From NCBI GenBank assembly GCA_019054805.1, contig JAHQIY010000006.1, positions 6,572,001 to 6,636,000 on the forward strand: a stretch of DNA of 64,000 nucleotides. The letters run 5' to 3'. The stretch comes from Brachionus manjavacas. Its lineage: Eukaryota; Rotifera; Eurotatoria; Ploima; Brachionidae. Below, one piece after another: positions 1 to 12,000 of the stretch (its first letter is position 1; each line of letters starts with the position of its first letter). A program made the translations under genes and the position numbers. The notes under the pieces were generated by a model. It had not been told where the DNA came from. It saw only the letters and a list, made by a program, of their open reading frames with translations, and searched no databases.

Positions 1-77
1 TTTTGTATAATGAAGATTTTATCTTTTTCTTTAAAAAAAGTTATTTATCTGTAAAATTATCTCATTAAACTACAACA

Positions 78-196
78 TTAACAAAGAGGATTGTAATACT
101 TTTTGCCCTTTTCTGTGCGACTTAAATTCCTCTTGAGCTCACTAAATTCGACTATGGCTAATCTTCTTGATCGCTTCTCCGTCAATCTTAAGTGTT
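78..196 (-). CDS. Possible terminal coding exon, unidentified
   Basis: On the minus strand a stretch with better-than-background codon texture follows a CAG acceptor and runs about 39 codons to a TAA stop. It is rich in Lys and Arg and ends in YYNPLC. No family is recognised. Another frame of the same DNA also reads fairly open, so it could equally be the decayed 3' end of a retroelement. No upstream partner exon was found. Low confidence. Confidence 0.2.
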
Positions 197-239
197 CTGC
201 CAGTTATTTTTCATATTTTTTTTGGTTTTTTCAAGGACT

Positions 240-352
240 ACTATGTAAAAATCATTTATTTTTTTTATTTATTTTTTATTTAAAAATATAATTCGGCAAA
301 GCCTTGGCTTTTTGGATTGGAAACTTAGTCCTTCCTTTCAGCCACATGAAAA
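240..352 (-). mobile_element. Orphan LINE 3' end (minus), hairpin plus A-rich (AAAT) tail
   Basis: Read on the minus strand, a compact hairpin (AAAGCC-AA-GGCTTT) is followed by an AT-rich tail made of AAAT units. The same arrangement ends the other LINE copies in this window. No coding sequence of the element is retained next to it, so it is probably a severely 5'-truncated insertion. Confidence 0.4.
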
Positions 353-552
353 ATTTTTTTAATTATAACTTATTTTAACCAAAATGTTAAATTAGATTAA
401 TGTTAAATTTTAAATTTTTCAGTGAATTTTTTAAAAAAAGAAAAACGACTTGAATAAATGTAAAAATCATCAAAGTTAATTAAATTTATGTAAATATAAA
501 AGGATCATACTAATCATTTACATCTGAAAAATCATCAAAATTTTAGAAACTT

Positions 553-651
553 TCAGCTGTTAATTTGCTTGGCTGCATAGTTTGTAGGTCTAGGTTTCTG
601 GTCAAAATTAATATGAATTATAGTCTTTTCAACGTCTATTGTTTGTCTTAT
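553..651 (-). CDS. Candidate last exon of an unknown gene
   Basis: On the minus strand a pyrimidine-poor but valid TTTAG acceptor is followed by exactly 33 codons in phase 0, ending TGA. The peptide runs from IRQTIDVEK through NFDQKPRPTNYAAK to a terminal Ser. Its composition looks protein-coding and unlike the surrounding AT noise. I cannot name the family and found no convincing upstream exon. It lies 1.6 kb downstream of the COMMD3 stop on the same strand and could be a separate gene or a relic. Confidence 0.35.
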   Translation of the reverse strand: MRQTIDVEKTIIHINFDQKPRPTNYAAKQINS

Positions 652-1199
652 CTAAATTTGGATCGGTTTAATCACAATTTCTCAATCTTTCGGGCTTCTC
701 GTGGGGAATTTGAAGTTTATGATCAAATGTAAATTTCAAATCAAAATTTTTTAATTTTAGATTAAAAAAAAAAGAGCTATTTTTTATCAATTTTTTCAAT
801 AATAAATGATAAAAATTTATTAAACATGATTTGTTTAATTTTTAATTTTAATTTAAATAAAAATTTTAATCTAAATCAATATTTTGAAATAGTGCAATAC
901 AAATTTTAACTTTGCTTCGAAGTAATATATTTTAGTTGATATTAAAATATCTTCTAAAGCCATATTTTTTATATCTCAATGTGATATTAAAATTTGTCTT
1001 TAAAATTTTCAAACAAAAATTTTAGAAGAATAATTTAAAGATCAATTTGAAAAAAAAAATATTTTTTTTCAGAATTTAAATAATAAAAATTTAATGTTTA
1101 ATTTGAAAATAAATCAAAAAAAAAATTAATTTCATCATTTTTATTAAGATTTATCATTTACTTTCGATAGTATGAGCATGATCATGAACTTCAAGTTGT

Positions 1200-1480
1200 C
1201 CTACTCGCGGAATTTTTGGTTGATTAGTCTCAATAATATTTTATAATTTTCAATATTTTATTTGTTTTCAAAACCCATCTATTTTATACCTAAGATAGTT
1301 CCATAGAATGCTACTGTTGAAAATATCGAAAGCATTGGGATCAATGAAACAGACATGTGCCCTTTAGCCTTTAATTTGACACATATTGAGAGCTTATTTG
1401 AGTGTCAGCTTAGTTTGAATGGCTTTAATGCTTGCTTTACTCTTCAAGGATAACCGCTTAAAAAAAGACCGGAAAAATCG
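1200..1480 (-). pseudogene. Decayed LINE reverse-transcriptase fragment
   Basis: Read on the minus strand, one frame gives a run like FIDPNAFDIFNSSILW, which fits the non-LTR reverse transcriptase block (F-x-D-x-x-K-A-F-D, then a Leu/Trp-rich helix). The neighbouring frames carry the rest (a helix upstream rich in Lys and Ile). Frameshifts and stops show that it is dead. It is too worn to assign to a clade. Confidence 0.45.
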
Positions 1481-2288
1481 TACTGCTATATGTGAAAGAA
1501 AATGAAAAAAAAAGTCAATCGAACAAAAGTTTGCGAGCTCATCACCAAAAATAGGATATTTTTTCTATGTAATTTAAATTATATTTTTAAGAATTTAAAA
1601 AATTTAAAATTTTTTTTAATATTTTTGAAAAAAGACAACTAAAACAAGCAATTGTAATTGGAATGAAAAAAAAATTGCTGACATGATATTAGCCTTTTTA
1701 TATAAGTTTTTTATTTTCAAAAATGATATCAAACAGAATCAATAATTGTTAAGTATTTTATGTTAAGTGATATTCTTTAATTGAAATCGCTGTATCGAAA
1801 AGATAAAGCATTTGTAAAAAACGGTTTTTTGAATATTGTTTAATTAAAATGCACCTTATTTTAAAAATTAAATATTAAATTGTAATTCAAGAAGAATAAT
1901 AAAAAATTAAAAAAAAGAATGCATTAAAAGAAAAAACATAGAAAAAGTTTTACATTGACGGCTAAATCATAAGATTTTAAGATCAATCCATTTACTAGAC
2001 ACAATAAAAAATATGTTTAAAATATTTTATTCATTCTTTAACCCCAAGCTATATAAGCTTTATTTTCTACAAAATTGATCAATTTTCAAACAAAACTAAT
2101 AGCAATAGTTTAGACTTAAAAGAACATTTAATGACTTTAAAATTGATTTAAATCTCAAGATATTCAAAATTAATTATATTTAATTATTCTCTAGAATCGT
2201 TAATTAAAAATTGGATATTTAAAATCTATAAATATTAAAAAATAAGAATTTAAAATAGAAAAAAATTTATTCGAACAAAAAATTTATT

Positions 2289-3620
2289 TTAAATCTGCGC
2301 TAATCTCTCTACAGATTTAGACGCTTCTTTCAATTTGAATACCAAATCTTGAAGTTGCTCGACAGTGCAAGAAAATTGTATCTTACTCAAATCTGTTTCT
2401 CCCGGTTTCTAAAAAAGAAAATGAAATAAACTACAATTTATCAAAACAATTGTTTAAAATTTACTTCTATTTTTAGCTCGATTAGATAAACTGGCTCATT
2501 TATCCGCTCAAGATTGTTCTCCTAAAAATAATCTACTTTAAGAGCTTCTAATTAAGAACAAGCTAAATTCTAATAAGTTTAATTGTTTACTATTTATATT
2601 AAAAAAAGCAAATGATAATTTTATCTTAATATCTAAATCTTGATTTATAAATCACTTCTAAGTTGCTTTGGAAGCCTCCTGGATCTCCAATCAAAGAAAA
2701 ATTTGAATTAGTGTATTTTAAGGAATTACATTTTAATTATCGATACGGCATCATTAGCTTAATATTCAAAAAAAAATTTTGAAAATATTTTTTGGTCGGA
2801 TCTGAGCTACCATTAGTAATTTTTTTGAAACATAAAAAATTAAAAATAAATCCATGCAAAAGATTATATGCTGCGTTTTTTTTTAATTATTATCATTTAA
2901 TTAATTTTATTCTTTTGTAACTCTTAGAATTTATAAATAATAAAAAAACATAAAACATTTACCTTGATTATATAGTCTAGTCGCCAGTTTACGTCCACTA
3001 TATGAGGAAACGACGTAGTTGAACTTGCTAAAAATAGCCGAATTATTTCTCGCTTTTCCTTATATCAATTTTAGAAAGATATCTTTAAGTGAAGGTACCC
3101 CAAGCTATAAAACGATGTTTTTTTTAAATTTTTGTAAAAATTTTACACAATTCCTAAAATAGATTGAGGTACCTCGGTAAAAAACGAATACTTGATAAGA
3201 CCGGGTAAAAATGCTTATTTTTTCATTGCTAAATCCAATATCTTCCAAAAAATTGCTTAACAAAGAGAAGATTATTCCGAATGAGACATTTTTATAAATT
3301 TACCTGACTAAAATAGAGTCAAGATTATGGCGAGCCATTTCTGCAATTACTGTGTAAAAAGCAGCAGTAATTTCTTTTAATTCAGCTCTTGGAATGTCAA
3401 TGTTATCTTTATGGTAGAAAAATTTAAATATTCAAAAATCTGAATTTTTTTAAATACCTAAATTTTTAGTATCCAATTTAGGAGTAAGTTTTCCTATTTT
3501 TAAATCAACTAAAAAGGAATCAAAGATAAATTTGATTAAATTTTCGAAAGACGGTGTCAATAATGTATCATCATTGGAAGCGTATTTCAATGCGGCCAAG
3601 TTCTTAGAGCTGATTTCCAT
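2289..3620 (-). CDS. COMMD3: COMM domain-containing protein 3, six exons, 200 aa
   Basis: COMMD proteins form the hetero-oligomeric Commander complex, which works with retromer-like machinery in endosomal recycling and influences cullin-RING ubiquitin ligases and NF-kB; they are cytosolic. Exons on the minus strand, 5' to 3': 3620-3458, 3406-3304, 3255-3192, 3058-2963, 2521-2465, 2408-2289, all with GT-AG borders and consistent phases, total 603 nt. The N-terminal part begins MEISSKNLAAL and is helical. The COMM domain includes the block FPHIVDVNWRLDYIIK (family pattern: Pro, then D-V-x-W-R-L) and ends in the segment FSCTVEQLQDLV, closely matching vertebrate COMMD3 as I remember it. Length is normal (about 195 aa in human). 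The exon 3 donor was placed after RSYQ because that restores the exact spacing seen in the vertebrate protein. An AATAAA lies just after the stop. Confidence 0.93.
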
Positions 3621-6007
3621 TCTTTAGCTTATAGTCACAAATGATCATAAATAATTTAATCTTACTTTTTAGACAAATCATGTTGTCACATGATTTTATT
3701 TTAGTTTTTATTAATCAAAATTAGCCTAACAAAAGATAGTGATTTTAAAATATTTCTGTCAAAAAAAAATTAGTCCTCATAGAAAAGACTATTTGATTTT
3801 TAGGTTTTAGAGCTAAAAATTAATCAAGTATTTTTAAGGCTGAATAAAAGTTAATTTAATATATAAGATTTAAAATAAAAAAAATTTTAAAATTAAAACA
3901 TTTTTTTAAATAAAATTTTGAAAAGAGTTTGTGATTTGGTTTATTTAGTCTGATTTTTTTTTAATTTAAGAACCATTATCCTAAATAAAAAATTATTTCC
4001 TTTTAAAGAAAGGTAAAATCGTACTATCGAACTTGTATAATACATTCATTAGTTTAATTTTTTTAACAAAGTTTTGAGTCTTAAAAAAATATTTTAATTG
4101 ATATTTTTTATTAAATAAAAATTGTTTTTTAGATAATTTCTGAAAGATTTTATTTTAGTTTTAGTTTTAGTTTTTGCATACTCTTCAACTTTATTTAAAT
4201 TTCCTGATGATTTAATTTAAGAAATGCTGAGAAAGTTGATTATTCGAAAAGAAAATAATTTGATTCTACCAAAAGCTCTTTACCCTAAAGAATATATTTT
4301 TCTAAAATAATTTTATTATCAATTTCGAGTTCAAAACTTTCAATAAATAATTAATTTTGGTTAATTAAAAATTTATTTTTTAAAATATTTTAATTGATAT
4401 TTTTTATGAAATAAAAATTTGCTTTTTACAGCTACCATAGTGAGGCTAAAGCTAGTCTCTCTCCGCAGATATCTTGCTGTAGCCTTTCAATATTTTTAAA
4501 ACAATAGAATCTATTTTATTTAAATATCAAACATACAAAAAGTAAGGCTTTAAATCTTTTTTTTAATTTTAAGTCATTTACAAGACTGAACTAAGAAGCG
4601 TGTGCAAATGAGAAAGAGATTTTCGAACTCATAATAAAATTTTTATTTTTATTATGACTTCGAAGAAAAAGAAGATTAGACTCAATTACATTAATGGCTT
4701 TTCTAAATAAAGTTTTAATTTATTTTGTTGAATTTTTTTATCAAAAAAGAAGGCAAAAAAAAATAATTTTGCCACATAAATTAATAATTCGGAAAAATCT
4801 GCTCGCAAAATTCTCAAAGATTAAAATACCCAAGTGCTTTTGTGAGAAAATTTTTGTCAGATTTTTGAATTTTTAAAATGGATAATTAAGCCTATTCAAA
4901 AATTTCCATTTCTAGAGGTAAACTTAGCTTTAAAATGAAAAAATAAATAAATAAATTTATTTGAATAATTCAAATTAATTAAAAGGTCTTTTCTATAATT
5001 TTCAAAATACCAGTCGTCTGTAAATAAAAGAAAACAAATTTTCTTGATCATTTGTCATTTTTATAACGAGTTAGCTAAGAGTTGCTCGGTGTGCCATATT
5101 GTTTTCTATTTAGCCACTAAACAGGTAAAATATTTAAGAAAAGTTAAGTATTTATTCTAGAAAGGTTTAGCATTGAGTTAATGAGGTATTATTAGGGTTT
5201 ATTTAGACTGGGCCACTCGAGTAGATAAATATCAAAGATATACTTAAAATGTAGCCTCGAGTAGACCAATTTATAAACTTGCGTCTAGAGCGCATCCCAA
5301 AACTTGGTCTACAGGCAACAAAAAAATTTATATAATATCTCTTGAAGCAAAAAAATTATCATTTTTGTTGTTGTTGTTGTTGTTGTATTTTTTATTATTA
5401 TTTTAGAAAAGATAAAAAGTGCAAGTGGAGGGGGTTGTTTGTTTGGTTTTTAGTTGAAAAAAAAAATTTTGTTTTATTTAAAAAATAAAAAGAACAAAAT
5501 TGCACTTGCAGTCATCGATTTCCTTTGAGTATACTTGTAAATCTATCCAAAGCGGTATTTTAAAATTTCAAATTATTTTGGTCGGTTTTATTATAATAAT
5601 TTATTTTGCATTCGTTTTTTATTTTTTAGTTTTCTATAGCTATTTGAAAGCATAATAGCGATGTAGAAATTTTCAAAAATTTAGTCATCGTCTATTTTCC
5701 AATCTTTGCTCACCTTTTTGTTGCGAGCACCTATTCAGGCGTGTTTGACTATGCTGTAACTAAAAAGGCAAAATTAATTTTTTTTTTTGACAGAATAAAG
5801 CCATGAAAAAATGTAAATAAAATGATATGTTTAAAAAGATTAAATTGAATTATAGCTAGAAGTTAAACTAAACAATAAACAACAAATACTTTTGGACAAC
5901 AAAATCCACGAAATCCTTGTTTTTGATTGCCAACTTATAATTGTTACTCGTTAGTTGCCCAAAAATACAAAATTAGTCTTTGATTGTTTTTAATAGAGCG
6001 ATTAAAC
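3621..6007. other. Intergenic: COMMD3 to TAO kinase (head-to-head spacing)
   Basis: These 2.4 kb separate two divergently transcribed genes, so both promoters should be here. I see AT-rich sequence, a short GTT repeat near 5365-5386, and a 60-codon Lys/Ile-rich open frame at 4694-4876 that looks like chance. The last AG before the TAO kinase start (TTTTTAATAG, ending at about 5995) could be a 5' UTR or trans-splice acceptor. No RNA gene is recognised. Confidence 0.4.
5365..5386. repeat. (GTT)n microsatellite
   Basis: About seven uninterrupted GTT units lie about 620 bp upstream of the TAO kinase start codon. No further function is visible. Confidence 0.85.
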
Positions 6008-9000
6008 ATGCCTACGCCGTTTCACATAAGCGGTGGTCTTGGCAATGCGGAAAATCAACCCAACTCACCGAATATAGTGGTTCAAATTGAGCGCGATGAT
6101 CCGTCCAAGCTTTTTGTCGAGCTGACTGAAATTGGCCACGGAAACTTTGGCGCTGTCTACTATGCCAAAAATGTAAAATCAAATGAAGTGGTCGCCATAA
6201 AGATGATGAACTACGGCGGCAAACAATCCTCTGAAGTAATTTTTCTTTTTTTTAACTAATAATTAAATAATTTTATTGAAAAAATTAAATAAAAATTTAA
6301 AATAAATTTGAATTTTTTTTTCAAGAAATGGCTAGAGATTCAGAAAGAGCTTAAGTTTATCAAAGAATTGAAGCATCCGCATTGTGTTTCGTACAAGGGG
6401 TGCTATGTTAAGGATCATTACGCATGGCTTGTCATGGAGTATTGCCTCGGCTCTACATCAGACTTGCTCGAAGTTCACAAAAAGCCTCTGGCTGAAAGAG
6501 AAATTGCCACGATTATGAGAGACAGCCTCGATGGATTGAACTACCTGCACTCAAAAGCCTACATTCATCGAGACATTAAAGCCGGAAACATCCTTTTGAC
6601 TGACGATGGAACTGTTAAGTTGGCCGATTTCGGCTCGGCTTCGTTCGTCAGTCCTGCAAACTCTTTTGTTGGTGTAAGTAAAATTGAACTATTTTTTTCT
6701 AACTTAACAAAAAGATCTAAAATAAATAAAACTCTGTCACCTGTCACAAGAACCAAATCAGCTTGTCATGTTAATGACAGGAATTTTTTCTATTTAATAT
6801 TTCTAAGTATCTTTTACTTTGGAAGTTTAAAGTCTGACCAACTTCAATCAAAACTTGATAGAACAAAATCGTTAATCGAAAACAGCATGTTATAGAATTA
6901 TGAAAAATATTTTTCAAAGAAATTTTCATTGAATAAGCTCATCAATTTTTGATTGTTTTATACAAGTTTTAGCTAATAAATTTTTTTTATTAAAAAAAAG
7001 AAATCAATATAAAGATGTATGTCTGAATGATTAGATTTAATTTTTTGATTCCTTCGCAAAATTTTGTCGTAGAGATTGAAGAAAAAAGAAATTTAGTTCG
7101 ATTACCACATAATTAATAAAAAATTTTATTTTTTTAAATTAAGCAAAATTCCTTATTTATTAATAATAATAAACCAAAAAAAATAATACTAAATTAAAAA
7201 GAATCTCAATATTTTTAAATTATCTTTTTATTAAAAAATGAAAACTTATTTAGACTAAGTACCTAAAGATTAAAATGAGGGATTAAAACTTATTTACGGT
7301 AATTTACGTTAATTATCGTAAATTTTTGTCAAATTACGGAAATTAACGTAAAAAAAGTGCCAAAATTTCTTGAAAGATTCTATTTTATTGAAAAATTTTG
7401 ATTTTTCAAATTTTTTTACTTCTTAATTATATATGTAAAAATAGATTTTTTTTTAGTAAAAATGTAAAAATTGGTTAGATTAAGTTAAATATTTTTGATT
7501 ACGAACAAACACAGAAAATAACATAAAAAATGCGAAAATATACTTTAAATTTTTTTAATTTTAAAATCAAAATAATTTTAATAAAATTTAATTTTCAAAG
7601 AAATTTCGGGATTGCTTAAATTAAAAAAAAGAAATTATGGGTAATAAATGTTCAATGCTATGTTCAGAAAAATAAGAGGAGACAAAAAATCTTTGCTTTT
7701 TGAGTATTTTAGAAGGATTTTATGAAACAAACCGATATGCTGGGAAATGTTGCACTTAATTACTCGCAAAAATTTATAATATTTTTGATACTAATTTAAC
7801 TTTTTTTTTACCATATTTTTACACTTACCATAATTACTATATTAGAAATAGTTCAAATTTTTTGGAGCATTTTTAATGTCAAGGCAAACTTTGAAATTAA
7901 AGATCATTTCATTTTTTTAATATTTGTGTAGTTAATTTTTTTACCAATCTTACAAAGATTGGGAAATTAAATTCTTTTTCATCAATTTAAATTGGCAAAA
8001 TTGAGCTTTTTAAACTTTTTATTTCACTAAAAATAATAAGAAAATAATGAATCAAATTTCAAACCATGAATTGTTTTACGTAACATCATTAAACTTGCCA
8101 TTGGCACACTCGGTCCTATACTTTACTATTTTTTAAGCTAAAATAATTTGTAATTAATCTATCTAGACACCATATTGGATGTCTCCTGAAGTAATATTGG
8201 CAATGGACGAAGGCCAGTATGACACCAAAGTAGACATTTGGTCACTGGGAATCACATGCATAGAATTAGCTGAACGAAAACCACCGCTATACAATATGAA
8301 CGCGATGAGCGCATTGTATCATATTGCCCAAAATGATTCGCCTAGTCTTTCGGCCCAGGCAGGCTCCGATGGAAAGCCGGCTAATCAATGGAGTCCGGAA
8401 TTCAAAGCATTCATAGATTTATGCCTGAAAAAGAGTCCTCAAAATCGTCCAGCTGCCACCGAGTTGCTCACTAATGAATTTATAATCAAGTTTAGCAATA
8501 GGGATGCATTGATTGAATTGATCAAAAAAACCAAGGACATTGTCCGAGATTTGGATAATTTACAGTATAGAAAAATGAAGAAAATTATCATGACTGAAAG
8601 CTCGAATAGCAGCGTGGCTGGCGCTAGTGGAGACAGCAGTTTGCTGAACTCGACTGATAGAATGGGAAGCGAAAGCGGGGCCAGCAGTATGCTTAACTTG
8701 AAAAATGATGGTTCGGAGACTTCGCACAACTCCCACATTGGCGACACTAGTTCTCACATGGACGATTACGAAAATTACGAAATAGATACCGAAGAAAACG
8801 AGTCTTCTCTAATTGAGGACCAGTCAAGTCAAACAAATGATGTGAAAAATTTGGTTCAAAGTGCACAGGAAATGAGTTTGGACCAGAATGGTAGCGCATC
8901 AAAAAATTCATTTAATAATTATCCTCGACAGAGAACCGCAACTGTTAATTCGAACAAATCGAATAGTTCAGCTTCCAAATTTCTGTCTAATAGTTCCATT

Positions 9001-12000
9001 AATCACAATACCTCTATTCACTCAGATCAAAACGAAAGCAATTCTTTTTCATCTAGAATAGGATCACAAAATTCAAATCAACAGGCATCTCAAAGTTTAT
9101 TAAACAATTCGAGGCGTATTTCCTATATATCAACTAATCAAGAGTTTTTAAATTTCGGTGACTCACTTAAACGAAGAGTAAGTGTCTTGTTTTTTTTCCT
9201 GGCTTTTTACAAATTTATTTTGGTGTCCATTCTCTCTCAGTAATAAAAAATTTGACTTCTTAACAAAAAATTATAAAACTGAAAATCATAAAATTTTATT
9301 TATTTTAGTTTTTTTTCAATTAAATTTTGTTTTCAGAGCACAATTTTTCGCCAAATTGCTTCTTCCTCTTTTAAGCTAAAATTAATTGTTGAGCCAATTT
9401 TACAAAATAAATAAAATTACAAGATTTCTATTATTTTTTTTTTAATTTAAAACAAAATTTAAAAATAACGAAAAGGTGAGGAATCTTGAAGTTGAGGATC
9501 AATTTAAAATATCATTTCAATTTATAATTAAATAACTTTAATGTTACAAGCTTTAAAATATATGTAGATTTAAAAAATAAAGTAATTTTAAAAATAAATT
9601 TTCTAAATCCATTGATAAATTCGATTTTTAAATTTAAATTTATAAACTCACTTTTTGTAAAGTTTATTCGGAAATTTTTTGTCAGAAATTTATCTGTATC
9701 TAAATATTGGGGGAAAGATCGATCTTTTCATTTTATTGCTCATTTTCAATTTCACTTTTAAATTAATTACTTTTAAAATACTTTTGAAAAAAAAAAATTC
9801 AAAATAGACTTTACAAAAAGTGAGTTTATAAACTTAAATTTACAAAAATCGATTTGATCAATGGATTAAGAAAATTTTTTTTTTTAAATTGTTTTATTTT
9901 TTTTAAAAAGCTCATACCTTGTAAAGCATGTAACATTAAAATTATTTAATTATTTAATTATTAAATTATTTCAATTTAAATTTTAATGATATTTTGAATT
10001 GAGCCTCAGTGATGCCAAAGGTGAGGCTTTTAATCTTTTGATGAACTTTGTCTCTTTAAAATTAGAAGCAAAATTTTTTAATTTTTGTACCGAAACATTA
10101 GAAAATTTTTTCCTTTTTTATTGGAATAAAACATAATAAAATAAATGCAACATAGTGTTTCTTGCAAAAAGTAATTTTTATAAAATTAAAATAAGAGAAA
10201 ACATAAACATCATATAAAATTGACATCAATTTAATTTACTATTATAAAGAAATAAAAAATTTTCAAAAATTTTTTGGCAAAAAAGATGCAATTAAGTATG
10301 TTGAACTATTTTGCGGTATTTTTTAAGATAAATATTATTTTATTTTATTTAAATTTATCAAGAAAGGAAGATTTTTTAAAACAAAAGTATGATTAGTTTA
10401 AAATTTATTTAAAAAAAATTGGTTTAAAATAATTCACTTTTCCATTATTTTTTCGCTTTAAAGTAAATAAAAAAATATTTTTATTTTCGGAGAAACTTCA
10501 GCTTTTGAAATTTTTTTTTTTATTTAAAATGAAAAATATTAATTATTTGTTGTGTTGTAAAATTTAAAATTAAAATTGTTTAAAAAATTGAATATTTTTA
10601 ACAATTTATTTCTAAATGATACATAACATATGGGATAATACAAAAAAAGTATTCTTTAAGAAAAAGATAAAAAAAATAAGACTGCTAGAATAAAGCATAT
10701 AAAAAGATAACAAAAAAATTTTAGAATTTTTTAAAAATTCTTTTAATAAAATAATTTAAGTCATTTAAATAAAAAGTTGAAAAATAATAAATTATTACTC
10801 ATATTGAAAGCATGTTTTTTTACACTTTACCCTTCACCAAAAACTAAAATTGGAAAAAAAGTTTCAACTGAATTTTGACTTAAAATATGGCTTAAAAATA
10901 TTTTTACTTAAAACAGTAACTTTGGAACAATTTTGAAATTAATTCTGAAAAATATTTTAAAAAGATAAATTTTTTTTCTCTAAAGATAGCAGCAGGAGAA
11001 AACACGCAACAGCCACCTCATCCGCTCGGGTTTGCAACAATCAAGACCACACAGGCAATTGTAAGTGAAGAGCAATCTCATCGCGAATGCCAAGACGTAA
11101 TCGAGTTCCAGAATCTGAAACGCCAGCACGCCAAGCTTTTAAAGATACTCGAGACAAAACTTCGAGGCGAGATCGAAGAGTTGCGAGTAAAGTCCGAGAA
11201 AGAATACAATCAAGAAGTGGTCCAGTTCACTAAAGACTTGGACGGCCTGAGGAGCCGACAGGCCAAAGAAATGGACGAGCTAAAACGCTACAAGGCCAAC
11301 GAAGAGAAAAAATTTATCTGCAACGCCAAGGAGACCAATGCCAAAGAGCTAAAGCGTTACATACACGAACTAGAGGCCGAGTACAAGCGAAACAAGGAGG
11401 ATGCCAAGAAAGAACTGTCATCCAAGCATCTATCTTCGAAAGAACGAGACGAAAAACTCAAGCTTGCCAAAGAGCGTCTTCATTCGGAGGCCAAAATCAA
11501 GGAGGACAGAAAAAAAAAACAACTGGACATGAACTCAACAGAGGACTTGTGTCTGCTTCAGCGAAAGCATTTGCTCATGAGCCATAAGCGCGAGCTCGAC
11601 ATGCTCAATCACGAGATAGCTGAACAAAAACAAGGTCTGAACAAAAATCATGGTCTCTTGATCAATCAGTTGACCACGTTTTATTTGGTCAAGCAGCGCC
11701 ATCTTGGCATCATGCAAAAGCGAAAGCAAGAGTATATGGAAAAAGAGTTGAGCGAGGAAATGACAAATTATAAAAATTATTGTGAAAGACGCCGCCGAGA
11801 CTTGAAAAAAAAGCACTCGCACGAAACAAAACAGCACCCAAGAAACCTAAAGGTAATTGAAATATAAAAGTTAACCTTTCAAGTTCATGTAAATACTAAA
11901 TTGGCCGAGATTTTGTTTGAAAATGATTCGGGTAAAATTTTTTAAAGGATTCTTTTTTTGAACAAAAATATGCTTGATCACATAGATTTAGGAAAATTAA

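Noticed and set aside
1140..1215. Minus-strand exon reading ETNQPKIPRVGQLEVHDHAH
   Set aside because: Overlaps what may be the end of a worn MITE family 1 copy (705-1192) and has no supporting partner exon.
2640..2720. Open stretch SNSNFSLIGDPGGFQ as a COMMD3 exon
   Set aside because: It has no acceptor in the right phase, and exons at 2521-2465 and 2408-2289 already complete the protein in perfect register.
4694..4876. 60-codon plus-strand ORF as a gene
   Set aside because: Lys/Ile/Phe-rich with no domain; such frames are expected in AT-rich DNA.
6565..6756. Antisense ORFs over kinase exons and other long genes
   Set aside because: They are mirror frames of well-supported coding sequence and carry no domain.
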